From assembly GCF_900497695.1 (NCBI RefSeq), contig NZ_UIDD01000004.1, positions 124,001 through 188,000 of the forward strand: a stretch of 64,000 nt of DNA, read 5' to 3'. Source of the stretch: Pseudomonas wadenswilerensis (lineage in GTDB: Bacteria > Pseudomonadota > Gammaproteobacteria > Pseudomonadales > Pseudomonadaceae). Both the position numbers and the translations under genes were made by a program. Each line of letters starts with the position of its first letter. Position 1 is the first letter of the stretch. Of the stretch, positions 20,163-30,958 are shown piece after piece. Under the pieces are notes generated by a model, which did not search any database, had not been told where the DNA came from, and saw only the letters and a program-made list of their open reading frames with translations.

Positions 20163-20169
20163 CCTTTAA

Positions 20170-20203
20170 CTGCAAGCCTGCGCTTTCGCAGGCTTGCAGT
20201 GTT
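20170..20203 (+). terminator. Hairpin terminator after phoH
   Basis: A perfect 13-bp stem (CTGCAAGCCTGCG / CGCAGGCTTGCAG) with a CTTT loop, 7 bases after the phoH stop and followed by TGTTT. The T run is short. The convergent MFS gene ends at 20204, so the hairpin may serve both strands. Confidence 0.7.
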
Positions 20204-21433
20204 TCAGTCTATGGTTGCACTGTCTCGTGGGCTGGTACTTTCTGAATGATTCGTCCGATGGGTAATATGTAGCGTGCAAGCGATCAAGGTGGTGGAGATG
20301 CCTGCCGCTAAGAGAACGCTAGCGATGTTGGCCAATTCCGCTAGCCAACCACCCAGTATGGGGAAACTGATGAACAGAGCGATGGATAGAGTGCGCACAG
20401 TCGCAAATGTCGTACCCAATTTGTTAGGGGGACAAGTGAGTTGCAAAGTGGTTGTGAGGCCCTGAGTTGTCAGGCCATAGGCGAATCCGGCGAGAAGAAA
20501 AAGTAGCGACAAGAGATTAAGCTCGAAATACGCAGGAAAAAAGCTGAGAGATCCGACTGCGAGTACTGCGAGACCAAAACACATCGACGCTATTGTGGAG
20601 CAGATACGCGAACCACTACGATAAAGGCGTGGAAACAAGAAGCCTGCAAAAATGCCACCCAGTGCAGTTGCACTGACGATAACGCCGAAAGACGTTGCAC
20701 TTTGTCCATTCCCCTTCAACAGCAAGCTCAATAGGGAGTCGTATAGGCCCAGGGCGGCTGACTGGGAAAGTATGCACATTAAAAAAATACGTGCGGTCAA
20801 TTGTTTTTTGAAAAAATTATAGATTTGTCGGTTGCTGGTTTTTGGAATTAAAGGACATGTGGCCTCGCTTCTCATGATCCTTGCAGATAGTAAAGTTACG
20901 AATAGTAAACCGCACAAACACACAAAAGCGGAAAGTAAAAAACCGGCTGACTTAAAACTCAATCCTGTGAGAATCCCAGCTGCAAGGGGGGATACGATTT
21001 TTACGGTTTGATCTATTATCATAATTAATGAAGTGTTACGGATAATCTGCGGTGCGGTCAGCAAGTTTCTTGTGAGAACGACTTCGGCCGCTGTTGAGCC
21101 AAGGTTAGATAAGCCTTTTAGCATTGTAAATGCCAAAAACAACTCGACGGAAGGGGCTACAAACAGAGCGCAAGATGCAATGAAACGAATACAGAAACTG
21201 ACCGAGATTATTATGCAGGGGTTGAATCGGTCTGCCAATGATCCTAGATAAGGGCCAAAGAGAAGTGCCGGAATCCCATACAAGGAAGCTGCTAATGCTA
21301 GCGTTTGTGCCGAGGCATCGAAAATGAAAGTTAGCGTCGAAAAAATGAGTATGAAGTCGAGCCATAGTACAATAGAGCTGCAGAACCGGATTCCACACAG
21401 AGAGAAGTAGTTCTTGGTGCTGATCTGTTGCAC
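20204..21433 (-). CDS. MFS transporter of an AT-rich accessory locus
   Basis: 409 aa (421 if the ATG at 21469 is used) with about twelve hydrophobic segments. The MFS loop 2-3 signature is visible as GSLADRFNP after GPYL. GTG 21433 is preferred because AGGAG precedes it by 9 bases and it lies one base after the stop of an upstream reading frame; the ATG at 21469 has no ribosome site. Base composition is clearly richer in A+T than the flanking core genes, suggesting acquisition by transfer. Two small genes lie upstream on the same strand, so it may export or give immunity to a small product. The substrate is unknown. Confidence 0.8.
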   Translation of the reverse strand: MQQISTKNYFSLCGIRFCSSIVLWLDFILIFSTLTFIFDASAQTLALAASLYGIPALLFGPYLGSLADRFNPCIIISVSFCIRFIASCALFVAPSVELFLAFTMLKGLSNLGSTAAEVVLTRNLLTAPQIIRNTSLIMIIDQTVKIVSPLAAGILTGLSFKSAGFLLSAFVCLCGLLFVTLLSARIMRSEATCPLIPKTSNRQIYNFFKKQLTARIFLMCILSQSAALGLYDSLLSLLLKGNGQSATSFGVIVSATALGGIFAGFLFPRLYRSGSRICSTIASMCFGLAVLAVGSLSFFPAYFELNLLSLLFLLAGFAYGLTTQGLTTTLQLTCPPNKLGTTFATVRTLSIALFISFPILGGWLAELANIASVLLAAGISTTLIACTLHITHRTNHSESTSPRDSATID

Positions 21434-21525
21434 TTCAAAGGTCTCCTGGCTTGACGTGCATGGTGTCATTTATCACGCGTGTCGTTATTTTATGGTGAAT
21501 GCAGAAGGTTTCGAAGTCTGTGCGG

Positions 21526-21672
21526 TTATTGATAAAGCCAGAAATTGTAAGATCTATCTAGGAGCCGGCGATCAAAAAAATCATATTGATGTCCTGTTTG
21601 CAAATTCCAAGCGACAAATCTACCTTTGCTGACGGTGAAAATTATATTCTCATTGATGTTGTATTCATTCAT
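21526..21672 (-). CDS. Small ORF resembling a RiPP-recognition (winged-helix, SagB-N-terminal-like) domain; apparent frameshift
   Basis: A 48-codon ORF starts at ATG 21672 (CGGAG upstream) and begins MNEYNINENIIFTVSKGRF. The pattern of three short beta strands around a VAWN turn reminds me of the PqqD-like front part of SagB/ThcOx dehydrogenases; this is a reading by eye and weak. The frame stops at 21526. The next frame is open from 21557 to a TGA at 21435-21437 and encodes a helix-like continuation (GFINNRTDFETFCIHH) that ends one base before the MFS GTG. A single-base indel near 21540-21555 would join them into about 80 residues. It may be a frameshifted gene, a remnant, or two small ORFs. 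Confidence 0.4.
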   Translation of the reverse strand: MNEYNINENIIFTVSKGRFVAWNLQTGHQYDFFDRRLLDRSYNFWLYQ

Positions 21673-21687
21673 GTAATTGTCTCCGGA

Positions 21688-21710
21688 TTGGGCAGGTATG
21701 ACCTGCCCAA
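21688..21710 (-). promoter_or_regulatory. Intercistronic hairpin after the 33-aa peptide gene
   Basis: A perfect 10-bp stem TTGGGCAGGT / ACCTGCCCAA with a three-base loop lies between the peptide gene stop (21719) and the next start (21672). No T run follows on either strand, so it looks like a message-stabilising or attenuating hairpin rather than a full terminator. Such hairpins are common after abundant small-peptide genes. Confidence 0.75.
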
Positions 21711-21718
21711 TATCAAGA

Positions 21719-21820
21719 TTAACTTACAAGTGCCTGCTTATCATTCAGTCTTGTGACCAAGATGTGGTAGGCGTCGTTCGACAGTGAACTAAGATGGCTC
21801 TGCATGATGATTTTTTTCAT
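21719..21820 (-). CDS. 33-aa peptide, candidate precursor or leader peptide of the MFS locus
   Basis: ATG 21820 is preceded at 5 bases by GAGGGA, one of the best ribosome sites in the region. The peptide begins MKKIIMQSHLSSLSNDAY and ends DKQALVS, with no cysteine. Upstream are a sigma-70 promoter (TTGACA, 16 bases, TATCCT at 21894-21867) and a 5' hairpin at 21843-21860; downstream is the 10-bp hairpin. Two explanations fit: a ribosomally made precursor peptide exported by the MFS protein, or a regulatory leader peptide. I recognise no family. Confidence 0.45.
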   Translation of the reverse strand: MKKIIMQSHLSSLSNDAYHILVTRLNDKQALVS

Positions 21821-21866
21821 GTGAATCCCTCGTTGTTGTTGGTGAGGCTTGATGGCCTCATGTGTG

Positions 21867-21894
21867 AGGATAATTTTGCTCTGGTCAATGTCAA
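21867..21894 (-). promoter_or_regulatory. Sigma-70 promoter of the peptide-MFS locus
   Basis: On the minus strand a perfect TTGACA (21894-21889) is followed after 16 bases by TATCCT (21872-21867). It would start transcription near 21860, about 40 bases before the peptide ATG. A 7-bp inverted repeat AATCTTA/TAAGATT at 21914-21935 lies just upstream and could be an operator. Confidence 0.6.
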
Positions 21895-22169
21895 TATTAG
21901 ATGTGGTCAGGAGAATCTTATAAGGTTGTAAGATTATTCGTGGTTTTTATGTGTTTTAAGTATCAGTAAGTTAGAGGGTTTTCTATTTCATGTGCAGGGT
22001 GATCCGTTGAAGTTAATTCTGGGTATGGCGACCTTTAGTGCTCTCAACGCAAGATCTATATTCAGCCGTACGCTCCAATGAAGCGCCTTGACGCTGGCCC
22101 AGGCTATTTTTCGCTTCGAAGACCTGACCCCAGGGTTTACACTCTTTGCTCCTGAACAGGAGGAAAGCT
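21895..22169. other. Intergenic region upstream of moaC
   Basis: This AT-rich stretch turns GC-rich near 22030. Apart from the inverted repeat at 21914-21935 I find no ORF with a ribosome site. The moaC promoter should lie within 22020-22140, but no clear -35/-10 pair or Moco-riboswitch-like fold is visible to me. Confidence 0.4.
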
Positions 22170-22646
22170 GTGCTCACTCATCTCGATTCCCAAGGTCGCG
22201 CCAATATGGTCGACGTCACCGATAAAGCCGTGACTTCGCGTGAGGCCGTGGCCGAAGCGCGGGTGCGCATGCTCCCGCAAACCCTGCAGATGATCGTCGA
22301 AGGCGAGCACCCCAAGGGCGACGTGTTTGCCGTGGCGCGCATTGCCGGCATCCAGGCGGCAAAGAAAACCAGCGACCTGATCCCGTTGTGCCACCCATTG
22401 CTGCTGACCAGCGTCAAGGTCGAGCTCAGCGCTGAAGGCAACGACACCGTTTACATCGTCGCCCGCTGCAAGCTGGCCGGGCAGACCGGCGTGGAAATGG
22501 AAGCCCTGACCGCTGCCAGCGTCGCGGCCCTGACCATCTACGACATGTGCAAGGCGGTCGACCGCGGCATGATCATCGACGGCGTGCGCGTGCTGGAGAA
22601 ACTGGGCGGCAAGAGCGGCCATTACCAGGCGGATGAAGTGAAATGA
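22170..22646 (+). CDS. moaC: MoaC, cyclic pyranopterin monophosphate synthase
   Basis: 158-aa enzyme that closes cyclic pyranopterin monophosphate in molybdenum cofactor synthesis, working after MoaA. It starts at GTG 22170 behind AGGAGG. The signatures LIPLCHPLL and the MEALTAAS...DMCK block are present, with conserved K and D residues near the C-terminus (KAVDRGM). It overlaps moaD by four bases (ATGA), so moaCDE is one operon. Confidence 0.97.
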   Translation: MLTHLDSQGRANMVDVTDKAVTSREAVAEARVRMLPQTLQMIVEGEHPKGDVFAVARIAGIQAAKKTSDLIPLCHPLLLTSVKVELSAEGNDTVYIVARCKLAGQTGVEMEALTAASVAALTIYDMCKAVDRGMIIDGVRVLEKLGGKSGHYQADEVK

Positions 22647-22888
22647 GCATTAAGGTGATGTATTTCGCCCGTTATCGGGAAGCTCTGGGTGTTGATGCCG
22701 AGAAGCTCGAGGGTTCGTTCGCTACCCTGGATGACGTACGCAAGGCACTGGTCGCAAAGGGCGGCAAGCATGATGTGCTGAGCGAACAGAACCTTATGTG
22801 CGCGCGTAACGAAGAGCTGTGCAAGCTGGATGAGCCGCTCGAAGACGGTGACGAAGTGGCGTTCTTCCCGCCCGTGACCGGAGGCTGA
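22643..22888 (+). CDS. moaD: MoaD, molybdopterin synthase small (sulfur-carrier) subunit
   Basis: 81-aa ubiquitin-fold protein ending in PPVTGG. The terminal Gly-Gly is adenylated and thiocarboxylated to donate sulfur to cyclic pyranopterin with MoaE. It overlaps the moaC stop by four bases and is 2 bp from moaE, indicating coupled translation. Confidence 0.96.
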   Translation: MSIKVMYFARYREALGVDAEKLEGSFATLDDVRKALVAKGGKHDVLSEQNLMCARNEELCKLDEPLEDGDEVAFFPPVTGG

Positions 22889-22890
22889 GC

Positions 22891-23337
22891 ATGAGCGTTC
22901 GAGTCCAGAGCGAACCCTTTGATCCGGGTGTCGAAGTCAATGCCATGCACGCGGCGAATGTCGGCGTTGGTGCGGTGGTCGGCTTTGTTGGCTATGTGCG
23001 CGACTTCAATGATGGCCAGGAAGTGGCGGGGATGTTCCTCGAACACTACCCGGGCATGACCGAAAAGGCCCTGGCCAAGATCGTGGTTGAAGCCGAGGCG
23101 CGCTGGCCACTGCTCAAGGTCGAGGTGCTGCACCGCATCGGCGGCCTTGAACCGGGTGAGCCGATCGTTTTTGTCGGTGTTGCCAGTGCCCATCGCCAGG
23201 CCGCGTTCGACGCCTGCAACTTCATCATGGACTACCTCAAGACTCGCGCGCCGTTCTGGAAGAAGGAACAGACCGGGGACGGCCCGCGCTGGGTCGAAGG
23301 CAAGCAGAGTGATGAAGAGGCTGCCGGGCGCTGGTAA
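22891..23337 (+). CDS. moaE: MoaE, molybdopterin synthase catalytic subunit
   Basis: 148-aa partner of MoaD that inserts the dithiolene sulfurs. It shows GFVGYVRDFNDG near the N-terminus, the HRIGGLEPGE block, and the catalytic lysine segment FWKKEQTGDGPRWVEGK. Last gene of moaCDE, followed directly by a REP pair. Confidence 0.96.
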   Translation: MSVRVQSEPFDPGVEVNAMHAANVGVGAVVGFVGYVRDFNDGQEVAGMFLEHYPGMTEKALAKIVVEAEARWPLLKVEVLHRIGGLEPGEPIVFVGVASAHRQAAFDACNFIMDYLKTRAPFWKKEQTGDGPRWVEGKQSDEEAAGRW

Positions 23338-23450
23338 CCCTGTGGGAGCTGGCTTGCCCGCGATCGAGCGCGTAGCGGTCGCAAAGCAGGCAACACCTGA
23401 TGTGCTGATTGCACTGGCCTCATCGCTGGCAAGCCAGCTCCCACAATGCT
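23338..23450. repeat. REP inverted pair after moaE
   Basis: Left unit CCTGTGGGAGCTGGCTTGCC and right unit CGCTGGCAAGCCAGCTCCCA face each other over about 110 bases, with the frequent GATCGAGCGCGTAGCG linker type between. It starts right after the moaE stop. Confidence 0.85.
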
Positions 23451-23584
23451 TTTGCTTGTTGAGTTTTCATACCAAAAAGTCCAGTATGGAATTATAAGTA
23501 CAAAATAATTCCAGGCCGACCCTTGCCTGCCCCTATTCCTCTGTCTTGCAACACACCTCCAACAACGAGCGAGAGAGACCCGTC

Positions 23585-24361
23585 ATGAACAAGTTCACCC
23601 TGATCAGCGGTCTGGCCTTGAGCCTGGTGGCCAGCAGCAGTCTGTTCGCCGCTGGGGATACCCTGCGCCTCGGCATCGAAGCCGCCTACCCACCCTTTGC
23701 CTCGAAGAATGACAAGGGCCAGATCGTCGGTTTCGACTACGACATCGGCAATGCCCTGTGCGCCCAGATGCAGGTCAAGTGTGAGTGGAAAGAGGTCGAG
23801 TTCGACGGTCTGATCCCTTCGCTGAAAGTGAAGAAAATCGACGCCGCCCTGTCGTCGATGACCATCAGCGAAGAACGCAAGAAATCCGTGGACTTCACCC
23901 ACAAGTACTATTTCACTTCATCGCGGCTGGTGATGAAGAAAGGTGCGGTGGTCGATGACCAGTACGCGAGCCTCAAGGGCAAGACGGTTGGCGTGCAGCG
24001 CGCGACCACCACTGATCGCTACGCCACCGAAGTGTTCGAACCCAAGGGCATCAAGGTCCAGCGTTACGGCAACAACGAAGAAATCTACATGGACCTGGCA
24101 TCCGGACGGGTCGATGCGATTTTTGCCGACACCATCCCGCTGGAAGACTTCCTGTCGATGCCACGCGGCGCGGACTATGCCTTTACCGGCCCTGAGCTGA
24201 AAGATCCGAAATACGTCGGTGAAGGTGCCGGGATTGCCGTGCGCAAAGGCAACGGCGAGCTGGTCAGCAGGCTCAACAAGGCCATCGACGATATTCGCGC
24301 CAGCGGCGAATACCAGAAGATCCAGGCCAGGTACTTCAAATCCGATATCTACGGCGACTGA
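23585..24361 (+). CDS. Periplasmic basic amino-acid-binding protein (orphan ABC solute-binding protein)
   Basis: 258 aa with signal peptide ending SSSLFAAG and the family-3 solute-binding pattern ([44 protein letters not shown]). It is most like lysine/arginine/ornithine-binding proteins. No permease or ATPase is adjacent. It faces the dau genes: the same pairing (a binding-protein gene next to dauBAR) exists in P. aeruginosa, so arginine binding is the best guess. It shares a bidirectional hairpin with dauR. Confidence 0.88.
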   Translation: MNKFTLISGLALSLVASSSLFAAGDTLRLGIEAAYPPFASKNDKGQIVGFDYDIGNALCAQMQVKCEWKEVEFDGLIPSLKVKKIDAALSSMTISEERKKSVDFTHKYYFTSSRLVMKKGAVVDDQYASLKGKTVGVQRATTTDRYATEVFEPKGIKVQRYGNNEEIYMDLASGRVDAIFADTIPLEDFLSMPRGADYAFTGPELKDPKYVGEGAGIAVRKGNGELVSRLNKAIDDIRASGEYQKIQARYFKSDIYGD

Positions 24362-24371
24362 TCGCCGCCTC

Positions 24372-24403
24372 ACTCAAGGCCTGAAGGTAGTCAGGCCTTG
24401 AGT
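24372..24403. terminator. Bidirectional terminator between the binding-protein gene and dauR
   Basis: A 13-bp stem (ACTCAAGGCCTGA / TCAGGCCTTGAGT) with a 6-base loop separates the convergent genes. The right arm encodes the last codons of dauR. T-rich sequence is short on both sides. Confidence 0.65.
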
Positions 24404-25017
24404 TCCTTCAGGTGCTTGTACACCGTCGCCCGTCCCATCCCCAGCACATTGGCCACATAGTTGGCCGCACTCTTGCCCTTGAACGCGCCTTCGGCATGCA
24501 GGGCCAGCACCAACTCGCGCTTGTGGTCGCGGCTGAGCAGGTTGAGGCTCAGTTGCCGCTGGCGCAGCCAGCTGTTGAGGAAGGTGTTGATGCGCTCCTG
24601 CCAGTCATCGCGAAACAGTGCATCGGGCTGCGGGATCAGCTTGCTCGGCGAAAGGAACAGGTCGAGCGCCGCCTTGGCGTTCTCGAACAGGGAAATGTTC
24701 AGGTTGATGCACAGCACCGCCAGCGGCTTGCCGGCCGGGTCGCGCAGCACGGTGCTCAGCGAGCGGATCTTCTGGCCGTCCCAGTTGAGCTTTTCGTACG
24801 GGCCGATATTGGTTTCGTCGGTACCTTCCTCGAACATGTCCTCCAGGGCCGCATCGTCGCCTACCTCGCGCTTGGACAGGTTGTTGGCGATGTAGTCGAT
24901 CTTCTGGCTGCGCAAATCGTGCAGCACCACTTCGGCGTGGGGGAAGAACAGGGTGGCGATGGCGTCGGCGATGGCCCGGTAGTTGTGCAGGGCTGGATCG
25001 GGGCGGGGTGTGGGCAT
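24391..25017 (-). CDS. dauR: DauR-type transcriptional regulator (YheO PAS domain plus HTH)
   Basis: 208 aa. The N-terminal half is a YheO-like PAS domain (FFPHAEVVLHDLRSQKIDYI, then TVLRDPAGKPLAVLCINLN). The C-terminal half is a DauR-type helix-turn-helix (GAFKGKSAANYVANVLGMGR, ATVYKHLKEL). In P. aeruginosa DauR represses the dauBAR operon and responds to D-arginine metabolism. It lies 74 bp downstream of dauA, in the same orientation. Confidence 0.9.
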   Translation of the reverse strand: MPTPRPDPALHNYRAIADAIATLFFPHAEVVLHDLRSQKIDYIANNLSKREVGDDAALEDMFEEGTDETNIGPYEKLNWDGQKIRSLSTVLRDPAGKPLAVLCINLNISLFENAKAALDLFLSPSKLIPQPDALFRDDWQERINTFLNSWLRQRQLSLNLLSRDHKRELVLALHAEGAFKGKSAANYVANVLGMGRATVYKHLKELKA

Positions 25018-25091
25018 TCGGGCAGGCTCCAGGCGGTGTCAGCGCCCTTGGCAAAAGGGCGCTGGGAGTGTGCCGCAATCGCGACCGGGCG

Positions 25092-27183
<2,092 letters not shown>

Positions 27184-27259
27184 GCGAAGCTCCAAATGAA
27201 CTATTTTGTCTATTATGGACTTTTAGTTTATTTGGGCAATATAGGGCGGTGTAAAAAGC

Positions 27260-27318
27260 ATCGCGGGGCACGCCCGCTCCTACCGGATGGGGTAGGAGCG
27301 GGCGTGCCCCGCGATAGG
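27260..27318. repeat. REP-like inverted repeat between dauB and rhlB
   Basis: TCGCGGGGCACGCCCGCTCC and its complement flank a 12-base centre (ACCGGATGGGGT). This is a near-perfect palindrome of a distinct REP subtype. It sits about 10 bp after the rhlB stop and upstream of dauB, so it can end rhlB transcription. Confidence 0.85.
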
Positions 27319-27328
27319 CTCAACGCAA

Positions 27329-28774
27329 TCAGTGATGCTTGCGCGGTACCGGCTTGAGCAGCTCGGTCGGCGGCATCTCGCAGCTGATCTTGCGTCCCAG
27401 CAGCTCCTCGATGGCCGGCAGCTGGTAGGAGTCATCTTCACCGGCAAAGCTGATCGACACGCCGCTGGTGCCGGCACGACCGGTACGGCCGATGCGGTGC
27501 ACGTAGTCGTCCGGGTCTTCCGGCAGGGTGAAGTTGATCACATGGCTGATACCGTCGATGTGGATCCCGCGGCCAGCCACGTCGGTGGCCACCAGCACGG
27601 TGATGCGCCCTTCGCGGAAGCTCTCGAGGGTCTTGATGCGCTTGTGCTGCGGTACGTCGCCCGACAGCTGGGCGGCGTTGACACCGTCGCGCACCAGGCG
27701 TTCTTCGATGCGCCGTACTTCGTCCTTGCGGTTGGCAAAGACCATCACCCGTTCCCACTTGTTCTCGGTCACCAGGTTGTACAGCAGCTTGTACTTGTCG
27801 CTGCCGGCCACGGCATAGACGTGCTGCTCGACGGTTTCGCTGGCAACGTTCTCCGGCTCGATCTCGACGATGGCAGGGTCGGTGGTCCACTGCTTGGCCA
27901 GGTTCATCACGTCTTCGGTGAAGGTTGCCGAGAACAGCAGGGTCTGGCGTTCGCTCTTGGGTGGGGTCTGGCGGATGATCTGCCGCACCTGGGGGATGAA
28001 GCCCATGTCGAGCATGCGGTCGGCCTCGTCCAGTACCAGCACCTCGACCATGTCCAGGTGTGCTTCGCCGCGCTGGTTGAAGTCCAGCAAGCGGCCCGGG
28101 GTGGCCACCAGGATGTCGCAGTGGCGGGCTTCGAGGGCCTTGAGCTGCTTGTCGAAGTCCATGCCGCCGACGAAGGTCATGACGTTGAGGCCGGTGTATT
28201 TGGTCAGCGCCGCGGCGTCCTTGGCGATCTGTACCACCAGCTCGCGGGTCGGGGCGATGATCAGTGCCCGTGGTTCGCCCATGTAGCGCTCTTTCGGCGG
28301 CGGGGTCTGCTGCAGCTGGGTGATGATCGAGATCAGGAAGGCCGCGGTCTTGCCGGTACCGGTCTGGGCCCGGCCGATGGCGTCTTTGCCGCGCAGGGTG
28401 TAGCCCAGGACCTGGGCCTGGATCGGCGTGCAGTAAGGGAAGCCGAGGTCGTGGATCGCATGCATCAGCTCGGGCGAGAGCTTGAAGTCATGGAAACGGG
28501 TCTTGCCTTCCTGCGGCTCGACGGCGAAGTCTTCCAGCTTCCAGGTGGAGGCTGCGGGTTTTGGCTTGCGCTCACGGCGCGGCTTGGCCTCGGCCGGTTT
28601 CTCGGCGCGGGCCGGGGCCGGTGCAGGGGCTGCGGCCTCGGTCTTGAGCGGAGCCGACGGGGCAGGGGCCTGGAGTGCTGCGGGCGGCTGCATCACGGGG
28701 GCAGCGGTTTCGGTGGCGAGTTGCTCAACCTCGCTCTTGCCGAACATCTTCTTGAGTGCTTTGAGCACGGTCAT
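27329..28774 (-). CDS. rhlB: RhlB, DEAD-box ATP-dependent RNA helicase
   Basis: 481 aa. An unstructured Ala/Pro-rich N-terminal extension (residues 1-80) precedes the helicase core: Q motif [10 protein letters not shown], Walker [13 protein letters not shown] box [13 protein letters not shown], and [10 protein letters not shown] in the second RecA domain. RhlB-type helicases unwind RNA for degradosome decay. The N-terminal extension is typical of pseudomonad members. It is a single gene next to dauB, as in P. aeruginosa. Confidence 0.93.
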   Translation of the reverse strand: MTVLKALKKMFGKSEVEQLATETAAPVMQPPAALQAPAPSAPLKTEAAAPAPAPARAEKPAEAKPRRERKPKPAASTWKLEDFAVEPQEGKTRFHDFKLSPELMHAIHDLGFPYCTPIQAQVLGYTLRGKDAIGRAQTGTGKTAAFLISIITQLQQTPPPKERYMGEPRALIIAPTRELVVQIAKDAAALTKYTGLNVMTFVGGMDFDKQLKALEARHCDILVATPGRLLDFNQRGEAHLDMVEVLVLDEADRMLDMGFIPQVRQIIRQTPPKSERQTLLFSATFTEDVMNLAKQWTTDPAIVEIEPENVASETVEQHVYAVAGSDKYKLLYNLVTENKWERVMVFANRKDEVRRIEERLVRDGVNAAQLSGDVPQHKRIKTLESFREGRITVLVATDVAGRGIHIDGISHVINFTLPEDPDDYVHRIGRTGRAGTSGVSISFAGEDDSYQLPAIEELLGRKISCEMPPTELLKPVPRKHH

Positions 28775-28870
28775 CTCATCAATTGGTTAAGGAATGTACG
28801 CCGGGCAGTGTAATGCAAGAATCGGGCGCGGCGTAGTGGATTGCACTGACAACTACAGGGAACTCTGCAT

Positions 28871-29862
<992 letters not shown>

Positions 29863-30891
29863 ATGAAGATGTTGAAATCCACACTGGCAGTGGTTACCGC
29901 TGCTACCGCGTTGAGTATCAGCGGTTTCGCACAGGCAGGTGCGACCCTGGACGCAGTACAGAAGAAGGGATTCGTTCAATGTGGTGTCAGTGACGGTTTG
30001 CCGGGCTTCTCGGTTCCGGATGCCAAGGGCAACATCGTCGGTATCGACGCTGACGTCTGCCGCGCGGTGGCTGCTGCAGTGTTCGGCGACGCCAAGAAGG
30101 TCAAGTTCAGCCAGCTCAACGCCAAGGAGCGCTTCACTGCGCTGCAGTCCGGTGAAGTCGACGTGCTGTCGCGCAACACCACCTGGACCAGCTCCCGCGA
30201 CGCCGGCATGGGCCTGGTGTTCGCCGGTGTTACCTACTACGACGGCATCGGTTTCCTGGTCAACAAGAAGCTGGGTGTTTCCAGCGCCAAGGAACTGGAC
30301 GGGGCAACCATCTGCATCCAGGCCGGTACCACCACCGAGCTCAACGTCTCCGACTACTTCCGCGCCAATGGCCTGAAGTACACCCCGATCACCTTCGACA
30401 CTTCCGACGAGAGCGCCAAGTCGCTGGAATCCGGCCGTTGCGACGTGCTGACCTCCGACAAGTCGCAGCTCTACGCACAGCGCTCCAAGCTGGCCGCCCC
30501 GGCTGACTACGTGGTACTGCCAGAGACCATCTCCAAGGAGCCGCTGGGCCCGGTAGTGCGCAAAGGCGATGAAGAGTGGTTCAGTATCGTCAAGTGGACC
30601 CTGTTCGCCATGCTCAACGCCGAAGAGATGGGCATCAGCTCGAAAAACGTCGAAGCCGAAGCCAAGGCCACCAAGAACCCTGACGTGGCCCGTATGCTCG
30701 GCGCCGATGGCGAGTACGGCAAAGACCTGAAACTGCCGAAGGACTGGGTAGTACAGATCGTCAAGCAGGTCGGCAACTACGGTGAAGTCTTCGAGAAAAA
30801 CCTGGGCAAGGAAACCCCACTGCAAATCGACCGCGGTCTGAACGCCCTGTGGAACAACGGCGGCATCCAGTACGCGCCACCGGTGCGCTGA
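29863..30891 (+). CDS. aapJ: AapJ, periplasmic general L-amino-acid-binding protein
   Basis: 342 aa, signal peptide ending GFAQAGA. Family-3 solute-binding fold with QCGVSDGLPGFSVPDAKGN and an N-terminal CGV. The long form (about 340 aa) is typical of AapJ/BztA rather than of the 260-aa basic amino-acid binders. It delivers a wide range of L-amino acids to AapQMP. GGAGG precedes the ATG by 6 bases. It is followed by a strong hairpin before aapQ, as is usual when a binding protein is needed in excess. Confidence 0.95.
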   Translation: MKMLKSTLAVVTAATALSISGFAQAGATLDAVQKKGFVQCGVSDGLPGFSVPDAKGNIVGIDADVCRAVAAAVFGDAKKVKFSQLNAKERFTALQSGEVDVLSRNTTWTSSRDAGMGLVFAGVTYYDGIGFLVNKKLGVSSAKELDGATICIQAGTTTELNVSDYFRANGLKYTPITFDTSDESAKSLESGRCDVLTSDKSQLYAQRSKLAAPADYVVLPETISKEPLGPVVRKGDEEWFSIVKWTLFAMLNAEEMGISSKNVEAEAKATKNPDVARMLGADGEYGKDLKLPKDWVVQIVKQVGNYGEVFEKNLGKETPLQIDRGLNALWNNGGIQYAPPVR

Positions 30892-30897
30892 CGCTTG

Positions 30898-30930
30898 CAG
30901 CCTGCGGCGGCATTCGGCCGCCGCAGGCTG
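30898..30930 (+). promoter_or_regulatory. Intercistronic hairpin between aapJ and aapQ
   Basis: A perfect 14-bp stem (CAGCCTGCGGCGGC / GCCGCCGCAGGCTG) with an ATTCG loop sits 7 bases after the aapJ stop. No T run follows. It is likely to protect the aapJ message from 3' decay or to attenuate read-through into the permease genes. Confidence 0.75.
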
Positions 30931-30958
30931 TTCGGTTCCCTTCCTTTCGGGGCATTAC

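Noticed and set aside
21414..21632. 72-codon plus-strand frame in the AT-rich patch
   Set aside because: No ribosome site or promoter is visible, and it overlaps the better-supported minus-strand small genes and the MFS start.
22020..22169. Moco riboswitch upstream of moaC
   Set aside because: I could not find the conserved helices of the Moco motif, and it is usually upstream of moaA or transporter genes.
22137..22622. 161-codon minus-strand frame opposite moaC
   Set aside because: It is fully antisense to a conserved enzyme gene with a strong ribosome site.
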